From positions 6,559 to 70,558 of the forward strand of contig NZ_AOLJ01000003.1 in the NCBI RefSeq assembly GCF_000336775.1: a stretch of 64,000 nucleotides of DNA, given 5' to 3'. Positions within the stretch are counted from its first letter, which is position 1. Each line of letters starts with the position of its first letter. The notes beneath the pieces were generated by a model, which was not told the DNA's origin, searched no databases, and saw nothing but the letters and a program-made list of their open reading frames with translations. This document shows positions 8,299 through 17,449 of this stretch, one piece after another. Source of the DNA: Haloferax gibbonsii ATCC 33959. Lineage in GTDB: Archaea; Halobacteriota; Halobacteria; Halobacteriales; Haloferacaceae. The position numbers were made by a program, and so were the translations under genes.

Positions 8299-10134
8299 AT
8301 GTCCAACACGCGAACCGACACGGCGACGCTCCTGACGCTCACCTTCGTGGTGTCGTTCTGTAGCTTCGCCTACGAGTTCGTCTACTCGGAACTGCTGACG
8401 GTGATGTACGGCGGGACGGTCACCCAGTACGTCATCACGGTCGGGCTGTACTTCTTCAGCCTCGGCATCGGCGCGGCGCTCTCGGACGACCTCGACGGCG
8501 CGACCCTCGGCGGGAACTTCTTCCGCACCGAGGTGCTCCTGGCCGCGGCCGCGCCCGCGGGCTTCCTGCTCATCGTCGGTCTCAACAGCGTCCGCATCCC
8601 GCAGGCGGTGCCCGCGGAGGTCATCTGGACCGTCGCCCGCCTCCCCGTCGTCGTCGTCGGGTTCCTCTCGGGGTTCGAACTCCCGCTTTTGACCCGCATG
8701 TTCGACGAACTCGGCGACGACGGGTCGGCGACGCCCTCGTGGCTCCGAACCGCAGGCGCGCGAATCCACGATTTCGTCGTCGCCGCTGTCGGTACCCTCT
8801 GGACCGTCGAGCGGACCGAGGGCCGCAGAAGCGGGCTGTCTGTCATCCTCGCGATGGACTACGTCGGCGGCCTCGCCGGTGCCGTCGTCTACGCCCGCGT
8901 CCTCTACCCGGGTCTCGGCCTCATCCCGACGATATTCGTGCTGGCGCTCCTCAACGGGGTCGCCGCGCTCGTCTTCGTCGCCCACTTCGGCGAGTGGTCG
9001 TGGTGGCCCTTCAGCGACGCCGCCCCGTCCGCAAGCCCCGCCTCGTCCGCCAGCGCCGCACACGGCGGGAACGCGACCGACAGCGCCCGAGCCGACCGGT
9101 CGCTCTCGGCCGCCCGGGTCTCGAAGACGCTCCTCGTGGTCTGTCTCCTCTTGACGGCGACCTACGCGGGCGTCGTCGCCAAGCACGACGTCGCCGACGA
9201 GCGCCTGTCGCAACTCTACCTCGAACAGCAGATAGAAAACGAGTATCCGCCGGGCGCGATGCGCGCGACGGTCACCTCACAGGAGACGACCGCCTACCAG
9301 CACGTCATCAGATACAACCGCACGTGGACCGGCACCGGCCCGAACCCGCACTTCGACGGGCGGACGGAACAGTGCCTCCGCCTCGGCGCGGCCGTCCAAC
9401 TCTGCGAGAGTTGGGCCGACAGCTACCATCGGGGGCTAGTCGACGTGCCGATGTCGCTGGTCGAACCCGGCCCGGAGACCAAGGTACTCGTCGTCGGCGG
9501 CGGCGACTGGATTGCTATCGACCACCTGCGGGAGTACGGCGTCACCGTCGACCACGTCGACCTCGACGGCGAGTTCATGCGCGACGCGAAGACGGACCCC
9601 TTCTTCCGCCGCTGGCACGACGACGCCCACGAGTACGACCGGCTGAACACGACGGTCGCCGACGGCTACCGGTACCTCCAAGAGACGAACGAGACGTACG
9701 ACCTCGTGTTGCTCGACGTGCCCGGCGCGACCGACGACGACCTGCTCACGCTCTACTCGACCGAGTTCTACCGCTCCGTCCGGACCCACCTCTCCGAGGA
9801 CGGCGTCGCGGTGACGTGGGGCTACTCGCCCGACGCCTACCCCGAACACCACAAGGCGTTCGTCAACACCGTCGGGGCCGCGGGTTTCACCCAAGAACTT
9901 TCCTACTGGGTGCGCGAGGACCTCGACGACGACGGCGAGACCGAGCGCGTCGAGCAGTTCTACGTGCTCGCGCCCGGCGACCGGCCCCGGCTCACCGGCG
10001 ACGGCGCGACCCGGTACGTCCGCGCCCGCGAGGAGCACTACGGCTCCCCCGAGTGGCACGCGGTCCCGCACTACCGCGGCGTCCGCGAGAACTCCATCTT
10101 CCACCCGAACTACGACATCCTCGTCGACACCTGA
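8299..10134 (+). CDS. Membrane-bound spermidine synthase-like aminopropyltransferase
   Basis: This protein of 611 residues has seven or eight membrane spans in residues 10-300 followed by a Rossmann methyltransferase-like domain of the polyamine synthase type. VVGGGDW (glycine motif near 400-403) binds the nucleotide cofactor. VDLDGEF supplies the acidic ribose ligand. DLVLLDVPGATDDD and LYSTEFYR match the conserved SpeE region. Soluble SpeE enzymes transfer aminopropyl groups from decarboxylated SAM; fused membrane versions are of unsettled function and may modify lipids or membrane polyamines. The gene is followed six bases later by the DUF2617-like gene, so they are cotranscribed. Confidence 0.9.
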   Translation: MSNTRTDTATLLTLTFVVSFCSFAYEFVYSELLTVMYGGTVTQYVITVGLYFFSLGIGAALSDDLDGATLGGNFFRTEVLLAAAAPAGFLLIVGLNSVRIPQAVPAEVIWTVARLPVVVVGFLSGFELPLLTRMFDELGDDGSATPSWLRTAGARIHDFVVAAVGTLWTVERTEGRRSGLSVILAMDYVGGLAGAVVYARVLYPGLGLIPTIFVLALLNGVAALVFVAHFGEWSWWPFSDAAPSASPASSASAAHGGNATDSARADRSLSAARVSKTLLVVCLLLTATYAGVVAKHDVADERLSQLYLEQQIENEYPPGAMRATVTSQETTAYQHVIRYNRTWTGTGPNPHFDGRTEQCLRLGAAVQLCESWADSYHRGLVDVPMSLVEPGPETKVLVVGGGDWIAIDHLREYGVTVDHVDLDGEFMRDAKTDPFFRRWHDDAHEYDRLNTTVADGYRYLQETNETYDLVLLDVPGATDDDLLTLYSTEFYRSVRTHLSEDGVAVTWGYSPDAYPEHHKAFVNTVGAAGFTQELSYWVREDLDDDGETERVEQFYVLAPGDRPRLTGDGATRYVRAREEHYGSPEWHAVPHYRGVRENSIFHPNYDILVDT

Positions 10135-10140
10135 TTACCA

Positions 10141-10671
10141 ATGCCCTCCCAACCACCTTCCACCACCGAACCGCCCGCCGCCTCCGACCCGTCTCAGCCG
10201 GTCGAGACACCGACCGAGCTGTACTTCGGCTACAGCGCCGACGCGCCGGACCTGACGACCGTGGACGTGAAGACGGTCTCCCCGGCGACGCTCGCGGGCG
10301 AACCGGCGGTCCTCACCGTCATCGGCGAGTCCCACTACGTCGGCCTGCCGGCGCTCGACTTCCACGAGCTGTGTTCGTGCAAGCCGCTGCCGCACGAACG
10401 AACCCACGAGACGCCGCTTTCCGTCGGCGCGGAACGCGAGTTCAGCTTCGAGAGCGACCGACTCGACGCCCGGACGGTCGTGGAGGGGCGCTCGCTCGAC
10501 GCCTTCCCCGGCCCGGACGACGCGACCGTCGCCTATCGGTTCGGCCCGGAGGCGTGGACCACCATCCGCGTCGGCGACGGCGGCTACGAGACGTACCACA
10601 CCTACCCGGAGCACGACCTCGCGCTGTACACCGAGACGACGATGACGCCCGAACGAGAGGCTCAGCGATGA
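10141..10671 (+). CDS. DUF2617-like protein
   Basis: This soluble acidic protein of 176 residues starts with a Pro/Ser-rich stretch and then a globular domain with GESHYVGLPALDFHELCSC (about 62-80), resembling the GxSHxV...ExxxC pattern I associate with DUF2617, a family repeatedly found beside membrane spermidine synthases. The CSC pair may bind metal. It lies 6 bases after the aminopropyltransferase-like gene and 22 bases before the next gene, clearly within one operon. The family name is from pattern recall; the function is unknown. Confidence 0.75.
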   Translation: MPSQPPSTTEPPAASDPSQPVETPTELYFGYSADAPDLTTVDVKTVSPATLAGEPAVLTVIGESHYVGLPALDFHELCSCKPLPHERTHETPLSVGAEREFSFESDRLDARTVVEGRSLDAFPGPDDATVAYRFGPEAWTTIRVGDGGYETYHTYPEHDLALYTETTMTPEREAQR

Positions 10672-10693
10672 CTCCCGAACGAACTACCCAACG

Positions 10694-11665
10694 ATGACTC
10701 GAAACGCCACCACCTACGACGGCGACGTGACGCTCAACGGCTCCGAACGACCCCCGGTCGAACTGCGCGACCCCGCGGACGTGTTCGTCGGCGGCGCGAG
10801 CGTCGCCGGCGACCTCACCGTGCAGAACGCCGAGTACGTCTTCACCCACGCGCCGGTGACCGACGACGCGGCCGTCGGCGACGCGACGGCCGGCGACGCG
10901 GCCGTCGAGACCGAAATCCGCGGCAGCCTCGAAGACGGCTACGTCCAGTCGGTCGACGGCGACGTGCTCCTCGGCGACGCCGAAGACGTGTTCATCGCGG
11001 CCGACGCCGCCGACGGCGCGGTCTCGGCACCCGGGGCGGAGAACGTCTACGCGGGCGAGGGGACGCCCGGCGCCGCCCCCGACGACTACGACGTGTCCAC
11101 CTTCGGCTGGAAGCAGTCGGGGAGCGCGACCGACCCCGATACCGGCGTCTACGCCGTCGGCATGGCCCACGACGTCGACCTCACGAACGTCAACTCGGAC
11201 GTGGAACTCTACCTCGTCGGCCACGGCCACGAGGTGCGGGTCGAGGGTCGAGGTGCGGCAGTCTCCGTCCACTTCGTCGGCTACGACAACACCGTCAGCG
11301 TCGGGCCGTACCTCGCGTCGAGCGTCGAGACCGACACCGGATTCGACAACGCGGTCGACGCCGACCCCTACCCCGCCGAGGACCTCGTCGAGATGTCCCG
11401 AAGCGAGGCCTACTCGAACGCCGGGTTCGGCCGCCGTAAGGTGACGTTCCAAGAGCCGGCCGACGGCGACGAGTGGTGTCCGAACTGCGGCAAGCCCGCC
11501 GAGGCCATCATCGAGCGCCATCAGATGGAGGCGTTTTTCCTCTTCGGCTGGCCGCTTTGGACCTTCGAGCAGAGCACCAACCCCGCCCGCGAGTGCGAAC
11601 ACTGCTCGCCCAACGCGATTCACGCCGAACTCTCGGCGTCCGAGCGCCGCGAGATATTCGACTGA
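10694..11665 (+). CDS. Beta-solenoid-like protein with C-terminal zinc ribbon
   Basis: This protein of 323 residues has no signal or membrane span. Residues 1-230 are rich in short beta-strand-like repeats (DVFVGG, DVLLGDAEDVFIA, ENVYAGE, DVELYLVGHGHEVRVEG), consistent with a right-handed beta-solenoid. The C-terminus carries CPNC (262-265) and CEHC (301-304) separated by a hydrophobic WPLWTF segment, a treble-clef or zinc-ribbon arrangement also seen in zinc-ribbon membrane-interacting proteins. I do not recognise the full-length family. It is 22 bases downstream of the DUF2617-like gene and precedes the ion channel gene. Confidence 0.78.
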   Translation: MTRNATTYDGDVTLNGSERPPVELRDPADVFVGGASVAGDLTVQNAEYVFTHAPVTDDAAVGDATAGDAAVETEIRGSLEDGYVQSVDGDVLLGDAEDVFIAADAADGAVSAPGAENVYAGEGTPGAAPDDYDVSTFGWKQSGSATDPDTGVYAVGMAHDVDLTNVNSDVELYLVGHGHEVRVEGRGAAVSVHFVGYDNTVSVGPYLASSVETDTGFDNAVDADPYPAEDLVEMSRSEAYSNAGFGRRKVTFQEPADGDEWCPNCGKPAEAIIERHQMEAFFLFGWPLWTFEQSTNPARECEHCSPNAIHAELSASERREIFD

Positions 11666-11685
11666 CCTCGTCGGCGGTCCGAAGA

Positions 11686-11693
11686 TATATATC
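11686..11693 (+). promoter_or_regulatory. TATA box upstream of pentapeptide-channel gene
   Basis: TATATATC lies in an AT-rich island between the zinc-ribbon gene and the channel gene. A start of transcription about 25-30 bases later would leave a leader of about 120 bases before the ATG at 11837, suggesting the channel gene has its own promoter in addition to operon read-through. Confidence 0.45.
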
Positions 11694-11836
11694 AAAACAC
11701 CAGACAATGTTGCACATACGACTGTCCCCGCGTTCGAACGTCGCACCCGTGTTCGAACGCGCTCGCCGGGTCTGCACCCTCAGCCGCACCCGCCACGCCC
11801 GCTGTCCCCGGCACATCCGTCCGCCCCTCCCCAGCC

Positions 11837-14170
11837 ATGTCGAGAAATGAGTCCACGCCGGCCTTGATGTCCTCCTCGTCGTGCCGGTACACGTTCGACC
11901 CGTCGGTCCAGACCGACGCCCACCTCCAGACGACGTGGGAGTGTCCGCACGAAGCCCACCCCGAAAGCGAGTTCTGCGTGTTCCACATGAGCCGCGACGA
12001 GCGCGCCTCGCTCGACGTGACCGGCGACGACATCGTCGGCGAACTCCGGGCGAACCTCCAGTCGCCCGACACCCGCGTCAACGAGTACGTCGGCGCGGAC
12101 CTCCCGCACCTCTCGCTCACCTATCAGGACATCAACGGCGCGACGAACCACGTCCTCAACTTCCAGCACGCCGACATCGAGGGCTTGGACCTCACCCACG
12201 GCCGCCTCGACCAGGGGTTGATTCTCCGCGAGGCGACGGTCGGCCGCCTCAAACTCGACGAGGCGGTGGTCACCGGCGACGTGGACGCACGGGAGGTCAC
12301 CGTGACCGACGCGGTGACGACCAACGAGGCGACGTTCGAACAGGACGTCCGCTTTTCGGAGGCGACCTTCCGCGGCGAGGTCCGCTGCGACGAGACGGTG
12401 TTCCAGGGGGACACCAGTTTCGCAGACGCGACGTTCCACGGCACGGCGCGCTTCCGCAACGTCGAGACCAGCGGGAGCAGCCACGTCCTCGACGACAACA
12501 TCACCTTCGCGAACGCGACGTTCCGCGACGACGCGAGTTTCAGACAGGCGATTTTCAATTACGTGACGTTCGAGGGCGCGCGGTTCACCGCGGGGTCGGA
12601 CTTCGAACACGTCGAGTTCGAGGGCGACGCCCGGTTCGACGGCGTCCGCTTCGACGAGATGGCCGACTTCGACGAGGCGCGGTTCGACGACGACGCGAGC
12701 TTCGCCGACGCCCGGTTCATGCAGTTGGCCGAGTTCCGCGGCGTCGAGTTCAACGGCGGGAGCCGGACGACCCACGACGACGTGACGTTCGAGGGCGCGA
12801 CGTTCGAGGGCGAAGCGGACTACAAGCTCGCTCGATTCCGCTATTCGGACTTCAAGGACGCCGTGTTCAAGGGCGCGGTCAACTTCGACCGCGCGACGTT
12901 CACCGCCCGCACCGACTGCTATCGCCTCCGCGTCGATGGCGCGTTCGACCTCTCTTTGGCGTCGTTCGACGGGCAGGCGAACTTCGACGAGAGCGAGTTC
13001 CGCGACGCCGTCGTCGCCGAGGAGGCGACGTTCGGGTGCGACGCCTCGTTCGAGGGGGTCGAGTTCGAAGCTAACGCTCGGTTCGGCGAGGCGCGGTTCG
13101 AAGAGGACGTGAGCTTCAAGACCGCGGCGTTCCACGGTCTCGCCACCTTCCGCGGGGCGTTCTTCGAGGGCGAACTGCAGCACCTCGAAGCCAACGCCTC
13201 GTTCAACGAGGCGACCTTCGAAGCCGGCGCGGAGTTCGAGGCCGCGAACTTCACGAGCGCGTCGTTCTGGGAGACGACGTTCCACGACCGGGCGGACTTC
13301 CGGCAGTCTGACTTCGAGACGGCGCGCTTCCGCGTGCTCGTCGGCGACCGCGACACCTACCTCGACTTCACCGACGCGACGCTCTCCGGCGGCACGATTT
13401 CGCAGGGCTCCGGCGAGCCGACGCCGTACGACCTCACCCGCGCGACCATCGGCGACCTGACGCTGGAGGGCGACGGCAACGAACACCAGCTTCTTGACCA
13501 CTTCCGCTTCTGTCTCACCGAGTTCGACCGCTTCGACTTCAGCGACCACCACGGCTACCTCGAACGCAACGACTGGACCATCCACGACTTCGTGGGTAAC
13601 GGCGCGACCGGCCAGTTCGCCGTGGAACTGACGCCCGATATAATCGAAGAAACGTACCGGAAGGCGCAGGACAGCGCCAACGCCGTCGGTGACACCCCCG
13701 CGAGCCGCGAGTTCGAGTTCAAGCGCTACTACTACAACCGCCAGAAGAACTTCGACATCATCCTCAACGAGTACTCGCTGAACACGTGGGCCCGCGGCAA
13801 GAAGGTCGCAAGCGTGGGACTGAACACGCTCATGCAAGTCACCTGCGGCTACGGTAACCGCCTCCCGCGAATCGCGGCGTTCACGTTCCTCCTCCCGGCG
13901 CTGTTCGGGCTGTGTTACGCCCTCGGCGGGCCGTTTCTGACGCAGGCGGGGAGCGTCTTCGACCCCGCCGCGGTCGACAAGACGACGATGGAGGTCCTCT
14001 TCGACAACGTCTACTACAGCTACATCAGCTTCAGCACGGTCGGCTACGGCGATATCAACCCGCTCGGGCCGGCGGCGCGCGTGCTCGCGGCGAGCCAGGG
14101 GATGTTGAACGGGCTGTTTTTCACCCTGCTCACGTTCACGCTGTTCAAGCGCGTGCTCGGCGGGAGCTAA
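11837..14170 (+). CDS. Pentapeptide-repeat protein fused to a two-span K+ channel pore
   Basis: This 777-residue protein has three parts. Residues 1-60 carry a Cys/His-rich head (CRYTF, CPHEAHPESEFCVFH) that could bind zinc. Residues about 80-500 are a long run of five-residue repeats centred on Phe (ATFHGTARF, ARFDGVRFDEMADF), the pentapeptide fold that makes a four-sided solenoid. Residues about 670-777 hold two membrane helices around TVGYGD (734-739), the potassium selectivity filter. The likely role is a K+-selective or related channel with a large cytoplasmic sensing domain. It ends the aminopropyltransferase cluster, where polyamines, known blockers of K+ channels, offer an appealing functional link (inference). 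Confidence 0.9.
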   Translation: MSRNESTPALMSSSSCRYTFDPSVQTDAHLQTTWECPHEAHPESEFCVFHMSRDERASLDVTGDDIVGELRANLQSPDTRVNEYVGADLPHLSLTYQDINGATNHVLNFQHADIEGLDLTHGRLDQGLILREATVGRLKLDEAVVTGDVDAREVTVTDAVTTNEATFEQDVRFSEATFRGEVRCDETVFQGDTSFADATFHGTARFRNVETSGSSHVLDDNITFANATFRDDASFRQAIFNYVTFEGARFTAGSDFEHVEFEGDARFDGVRFDEMADFDEARFDDDASFADARFMQLAEFRGVEFNGGSRTTHDDVTFEGATFEGEADYKLARFRYSDFKDAVFKGAVNFDRATFTARTDCYRLRVDGAFDLSLASFDGQANFDESEFRDAVVAEEATFGCDASFEGVEFEANARFGEARFEEDVSFKTAAFHGLATFRGAFFEGELQHLEANASFNEATFEAGAEFEAANFTSASFWETTFHDRADFRQSDFETARFRVLVGDRDTYLDFTDATLSGGTISQGSGEPTPYDLTRATIGDLTLEGDGNEHQLLDHFRFCLTEFDRFDFSDHHGYLERNDWTIHDFVGNGATGQFAVELTPDIIEETYRKAQDSANAVGDTPASREFEFKRYYYNRQKNFDIILNEYSLNTWARGKKVASVGLNTLMQVTCGYGNRLPRIAAFTFLLPALFGLCYALGGPFLTQAGSVFDPAAVDKTTMEVLFDNVYYSYISFSTVGYGDINPLGPAARVLAASQGMLNGLFFTLLTFTLFKRVLGGS

Positions 14171-14197
14171 TCGAGCCGAGTCGCCCGCGTCCCCTCC

Positions 14198-15028
14198 TCA
14201 CTCGTCCGACCGCTCGTACACGTCCGGTCGCGCGTGCTGGAGCGTCTGCATGTCGCGGCGGATGTCGTTCAGATGCGACAGGTCGATAGTCGCCGTGACG
14301 ACTTCCTCGCGGTCCTGCGCCTTCGAAATCACGTTCCCCCACGGGTCGACTACGAGCGTGCGGCCGTAGGTCTCGACCCACGACGGCTTGTCGCCGATTT
14401 GGCCGGGCGCGATGACGTACGCCTGGTTCTCGATGGCTCGGGCGCGAAGGAGCGGTTCCCAGTGGTCTTTTCCGGTGTGCATCGTGAACGCCGCGGGGAC
14501 GAGAAGGACGCTCGCGCCGGACTGCGCCATCGTTCGGTAGAGCTCCGGAAACCGGAGGTCGTAGCAGATAGAGAGGCCGAACGTCGCGAGGTCGGTGTCG
14601 ACCGTCACCGCCCGGTCGCCGGGGGCGACGTGGTCGGACTCGCGGTGTTCGACGCTCCCGCCGATTTCGATGTCGAACAGGTGGACCTTCCGGTAGGTGT
14701 CGAGCACCTCGCCGCTCGGGCCGATGAGCGCCGACGTGTTGTAGACGCGGTCGCCGTCCGGAATCCGTTCGAAGAAACTCCCCGTGTGGACGAAGACGCC
14801 GTGTTCGCGGGCCTTCTCCGAGAACCGTCGTACGGTGGGTCCGTCGAGCGGCTCTGCGACCTCGGCGAACCGCTCTTCCGGGCCGATGAAGGTCGTCATC
14901 TCCGGGAACGCCACGAAGTCCGCGCCGTCGGACGCGGCCTCGTCGAGGAGGCCGAGCGCCCGCTCGACGTTCGCCGCCTTGTCGTCTCGCGAGTCTAGCT
15001 GGCACGCGGCCGCCACGAATCGGGACAT
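14198..15028 (-). CDS. Nitrilase-superfamily carbon-nitrogen hydrolase (Nit1/Nit2-like)
   Basis: This 276-residue enzyme has the full Glu-Lys-Cys triad: Glu43 in FPEM, Lys114 in YRKVHLFD, Cys155 in ICYDLRFPELYR. The order and the RKxHLFDI and DLRFPELYR stretches match the Nit1/Nit2 branch (omega-amidase or deaminated-glutathione amidase-like) rather than nitrile hydrolases. It is cytoplasmic. It lies 28 bases beyond the channel gene in convergent orientation and is separated from the cupin gene by 42 bases on the same strand, so the cupin and amidase genes may be cotranscribed. Confidence 0.9.
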   Translation of the reverse strand: MSRFVAAACQLDSRDDKAANVERALGLLDEAASDGADFVAFPEMTTFIGPEERFAEVAEPLDGPTVRRFSEKAREHGVFVHTGSFFERIPDGDRVYNTSALIGPSGEVLDTYRKVHLFDIEIGGSVEHRESDHVAPGDRAVTVDTDLATFGLSICYDLRFPELYRTMAQSGASVLLVPAAFTMHTGKDHWEPLLRARAIENQAYVIAPGQIGDKPSWVETYGRTLVVDPWGNVISKAQDREEVVTATIDLSHLNDIRRDMQTLQHARPDVYERSDE

Positions 15029-15070
15029 CTCGTCGGGAGGCTACGTGGACCGACGATATGGTAGTCACGG

Positions 15071-15424
15071 TTACTCGCTCGGGTCGAACTCGAGGTAGAC
15101 CAGTCGCTCGTCGCCGACCGTCCATCCGCGGTGTCCCGGCGGGATGGTCGCGGCGCAGCCGGCGGCAACCTCAGTCTGCGTCCCGTCGTCCAGTTCGAGG
15201 CCGAGCGTCCCCGAAACGACGTAGATGTCGTGTGCGTTCTGGCAGTAGTCGAGCTCTGTCTCACCGTGGCCGTCCTCTGTTCCCCATCCCGGTTCCAACG
15301 TCGCCCGCGTGACCGCCACGTCGCTTAGGTCGACCGACTCCGTGCGGCCGGCTTCGAGCGCTGTGGATTCCGCGTCGGAAAGCTCCGTGACGACTAGCTC
15401 GTCGACTTCGGTACTGTCTGCCAT
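15071..15424 (-). CDS. Small cupin-domain protein
   Basis: This single-domain protein of 117 residues has a compact cupin barrel. The first motif includes GHGETELDYCQNAHDIYVVSGTLGL (split here for reading: GHGETELDY, then HDIYVVSG), and the second ATIPPGHRGWTVGDERLVYLEF. His and Glu residues in motif one are compatible with metal binding, but the pattern is not the textbook HxHx3-4Ex6G, so enzymatic activity is uncertain. Tandem with the amidase gene. Substrate unknown. Confidence 0.8.
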   Translation of the reverse strand: MADSTEVDELVVTELSDAESTALEAGRTESVDLSDVAVTRATLEPGWGTEDGHGETELDYCQNAHDIYVVSGTLGLELDDGTQTEVAAGCAATIPPGHRGWTVGDERLVYLEFDPSE

Positions 15425-15677
15425 AAAACACGTTATCCGGGGACGGTAGTAGCTCTTACGTCGGTGCCGACGACGTAACTATCTCCTGTAAGAAAAATTT
15501 GTAAAACGAGTTCATATACTATTACAGACAATATCGTTCGCGAGGGCTCGTTGGCTCGGCGGGTCCGCTGTCTGCGAGTCGTCACACGAGCGACCCGGAA
15601 GCCGATTCGCAACTCGAAATCTCGAGGTCCAGCCCTGCCAAGATATATGAATCCTTAGCAATTTTACATACGCGACT

Positions 15678-16103
15678 ATGGTCTCGACCCCCCGTTTCAG
15701 AACCCTCCCTCCAGCATGGAAATCCGCACTTATCGGGGTGATAGCCTCGCTCCCCGTCATTGCGGTTGTCAACTGGCTGCCGGAGTCGGAGTCGACCGTC
15801 GGTGCCGGTATGATGGTATTCGGCGCGTTCATCGCGGGGGCCGTCGCCGCGCTCAGCTCGGCGGACCCGGACGCCGCCGGACTCCGCGCCGGCCTTCTCG
15901 GTGGCGTTCTGGAGTTGTTGGTGTTCGCAGCGACCGCGGGCACGACGGCGGCGTGGCCGCCGTCCAGAATCGCGTTCTTCGGGCTCGCCGGCGGGGTCGT
16001 CCTCTGTCTCGCCTCCATGTTCGGTCTGGGATGCGGTCGAGTCGGCGGATGGACGGTGCGTACCGTCGCCTCACGGTGGAATCCCACTGCGAGTACGTCG
16101 TAG
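15678..16103 (+). CDS. DUF5518-type haloarchaeal membrane protein
   Basis: This 141-residue protein has four hydrophobic helices (about 15-32, 42-60, 68-90, 97-118) rich in Gly and Ala. Its pattern (SALIGVIASLPVIAVVNWLP, then GAFIAGAVAALSSADPDAAGLRAG) matches what I know as DUF5518, a family common in haloarchaea with no assigned function. The gene stands alone between a divergent cupin gene and a convergent ThuA gene. An AT-rich stretch (AATTTTACATACG, 15660-15672) lies immediately upstream of the ATG. Confidence 0.78.
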   Translation: MVSTPRFRTLPPAWKSALIGVIASLPVIAVVNWLPESESTVGAGMMVFGAFIAGAVAALSSADPDAAGLRAGLLGGVLELLVFAATAGTTAAWPPSRIAFFGLAGGVVLCLASMFGLGCGRVGGWTVRTVASRWNPTASTS

Positions 16104-16255
16104 ATTCCTTGTGACACTTTTCGCAGAATTACCAAATAATAAAGATATATTGAAAACTGATGTTTGAGTCATGACACTCGCTTTTGGGTTCGAACATCGC
16201 CTCCGTTCTCACAGCGAAGTGATTTCGAACTCGTTCAGCAACAATAGTCGCGTTT

Positions 16256-16272
16256 GTTCCTTTGTAGGGAAC
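16256..16272. promoter_or_regulatory. 17-bp palindrome, family A (GTTCC-N7-GGAAC)
   Basis: GTTCCTTTGTAGGGAAC has GTTCC/GGAAC arms. It shares geometry with five other sites at 17099, 17306, 17433, 43762 and 44027. It lies between the 3' ends of two convergent genes, with no obvious promoter beside it, so it is the weakest member functionally. Confidence 0.35.
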
Positions 16273-16300
16273 GGACCCATCGTGACGCGCGTTCTCGTGC

Positions 16301-17023
16301 TCACTCGTCGACGGGTTCGAGCGGGTCGGTCTTCCCCCACCGCGCCGACGCGCCCTCGGTCGGCGTCGCCCACTCGACGGCGTTGTCGATGACCCGTTTG
16401 ACCTCGTCTTGGTGGAAGATGGGATACTCCTCGTGGCCCGGTCGGAAGGCGAAGATTCGCCCGCGGCCGCGGCGATAGCAGACGCCCGAGCGGAACACGT
16501 CTCCGCCTTCGAACCACGAGATGAAGACGGTTCTGTCGGGTTCCGGGATGTCGTACGGCTCGCCGTAGGTCTCTGTCTCCGGGATGACGAACTGCTCGTC
16601 GAGGCCGTCGGCGATGGGGTGGCCGGGGTCTGCGACCCACACGCGCTCGCGCTCGCCGCCGTGGCGGTACTTGATGTTGCAGGTCGTGCCCATCAGCCGC
16701 GTGAACGGTTTCGAGTTCTTGCCCGAGTGCAGCGGGATGAAGCCCATCCCCTCGTGGACGCGGTCGACGACGCGCTCCGCGACGGCGTCTTTCACCTCGT
16801 CGTTGGCGCAGTGGGACCACCAGACCAGTACGTCCGTCGCGTCCAGCGTCTCCTCGTCTAAGCCGTGTTCGGGCTCCTGCAACGTCGCCGTCCGAACCTC
16901 GCGGTTCGGCCCCTCCAGATGTTCCGCGATGGTGCCGTGGATTCCCTTCGGATACCGCTCTGCGACCTCTGGTTCTTCCCGTTCGTGGACGTTCTCGTTC
17001 CAGACGGTGACTCGTGTCGGCAT
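16301..17023 (-). CDS. ThuA-like protein (class I glutamine amidotransferase fold)
   Basis: This cytoplasmic protein of 240 residues begins with [14 protein letters not shown] and continues with [30 protein letters not shown] and [19 protein letters not shown], the pattern of ThuA, a trehalose-utilisation family with unclear chemistry often found with Gfo/Idh/MocA sugar oxidoreductases. Such proteins are associated with 3-keto-sugar and disaccharide catabolism. The start at 17023 fits a TATA-like ATTTATC about 25-30 bases upstream on the minus strand; the longer upstream frame would pass through that promoter. Three family-A palindromes lie in the 490 bases upstream, implying regulation with the polysaccharide locus. 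Confidence 0.85.
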   Translation of the reverse strand: MPTRVTVWNENVHEREEPEVAERYPKGIHGTIAEHLEGPNREVRTATLQEPEHGLDEETLDATDVLVWWSHCANDEVKDAVAERVVDRVHEGMGFIPLHSGKNSKPFTRLMGTTCNIKYRHGGERERVWVADPGHPIADGLDEQFVIPETETYGEPYDIPEPDRTVFISWFEGGDVFRSGVCYRRGRGRIFAFRPGHEEYPIFHQDEVKRVIDNAVEWATPTEGASARWGKTDPLEPVDE

Positions 17024-17098
17024 GCGCCATAGTGTTCGCCCCCGTTGATAAATTCTCCTCCCGAGCGAGATATTGGCTACCACTCGCCGCTCCGGACT

Positions 17099-17115
17099 GT
17101 TCCCCTAATGGGAAC
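17099..17115. promoter_or_regulatory. 17-bp palindrome, family A
   Basis: GTTCCCCTAATGGGAAC: arms GTTCCC/GGGAAC are perfect. It lies about 45 bases upstream of the TATA-like sequence of the ThuA gene. Confidence 0.55.
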
Positions 17116-17305
17116 TCACTGCCAATTGTCGACACATGGGCTGTCGCTGCAGAATATGGAACCTTGTAGTTTTGAATGCCGCGTACCGAGGGAATATCCT
17201 CGTCTTCCCGGCCGACAAGCATTACGGTTATATGGTTGTAATCTGACTGCCGAAACGTCTCTTCGACGTTCCCGAGACGGCTTCGAGAATAGTTCTCGGT
17301 TAATA

Positions 17306-17322
17306 ATTCCCAACAGGGGAAC
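17306..17322. promoter_or_regulatory. 17-bp palindrome, family A, one mismatch
   Basis: ATTCCCAACAGGGGAAC has the same layout with A instead of G at position 1. It directly follows an AT-rich run (GTTAATA). Confidence 0.45.
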
Positions 17323-17432
17323 GTCTCTCGACTCGATCCCAGCTCTCGTGAGTCACTTCCACGTCGAATCGCCCGCCTCGTGCCTCACCAATCGCTCTCT
17401 TGAATGTCTGTCGGCACACCCCGAATATCGTC

Positions 17433-17449
17433 GTTCCCCCGAGGGGAAC
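17433..17449. promoter_or_regulatory. 17-bp palindrome, family A, strongest copy
   Basis: GTTCCCCCGAGGGGAAC is a near-perfect palindrome whose symmetry extends two bases on each side (17431-17451). On the minus strand a TATA-like GATATAG (about 17457-17463) sits about 20-25 bases upstream, so the palindrome would cover the transcription start, a repressor-like position. Confidence 0.6.

Noticed and set aside
11780-13837. A 685-codon minus-strand frame opposite the pentapeptide repeats
   Set aside because: It mirrors the repeat codons of the pentapeptide gene and gives a regular Val/Glu/Arg pattern typical of antisense to repeats.
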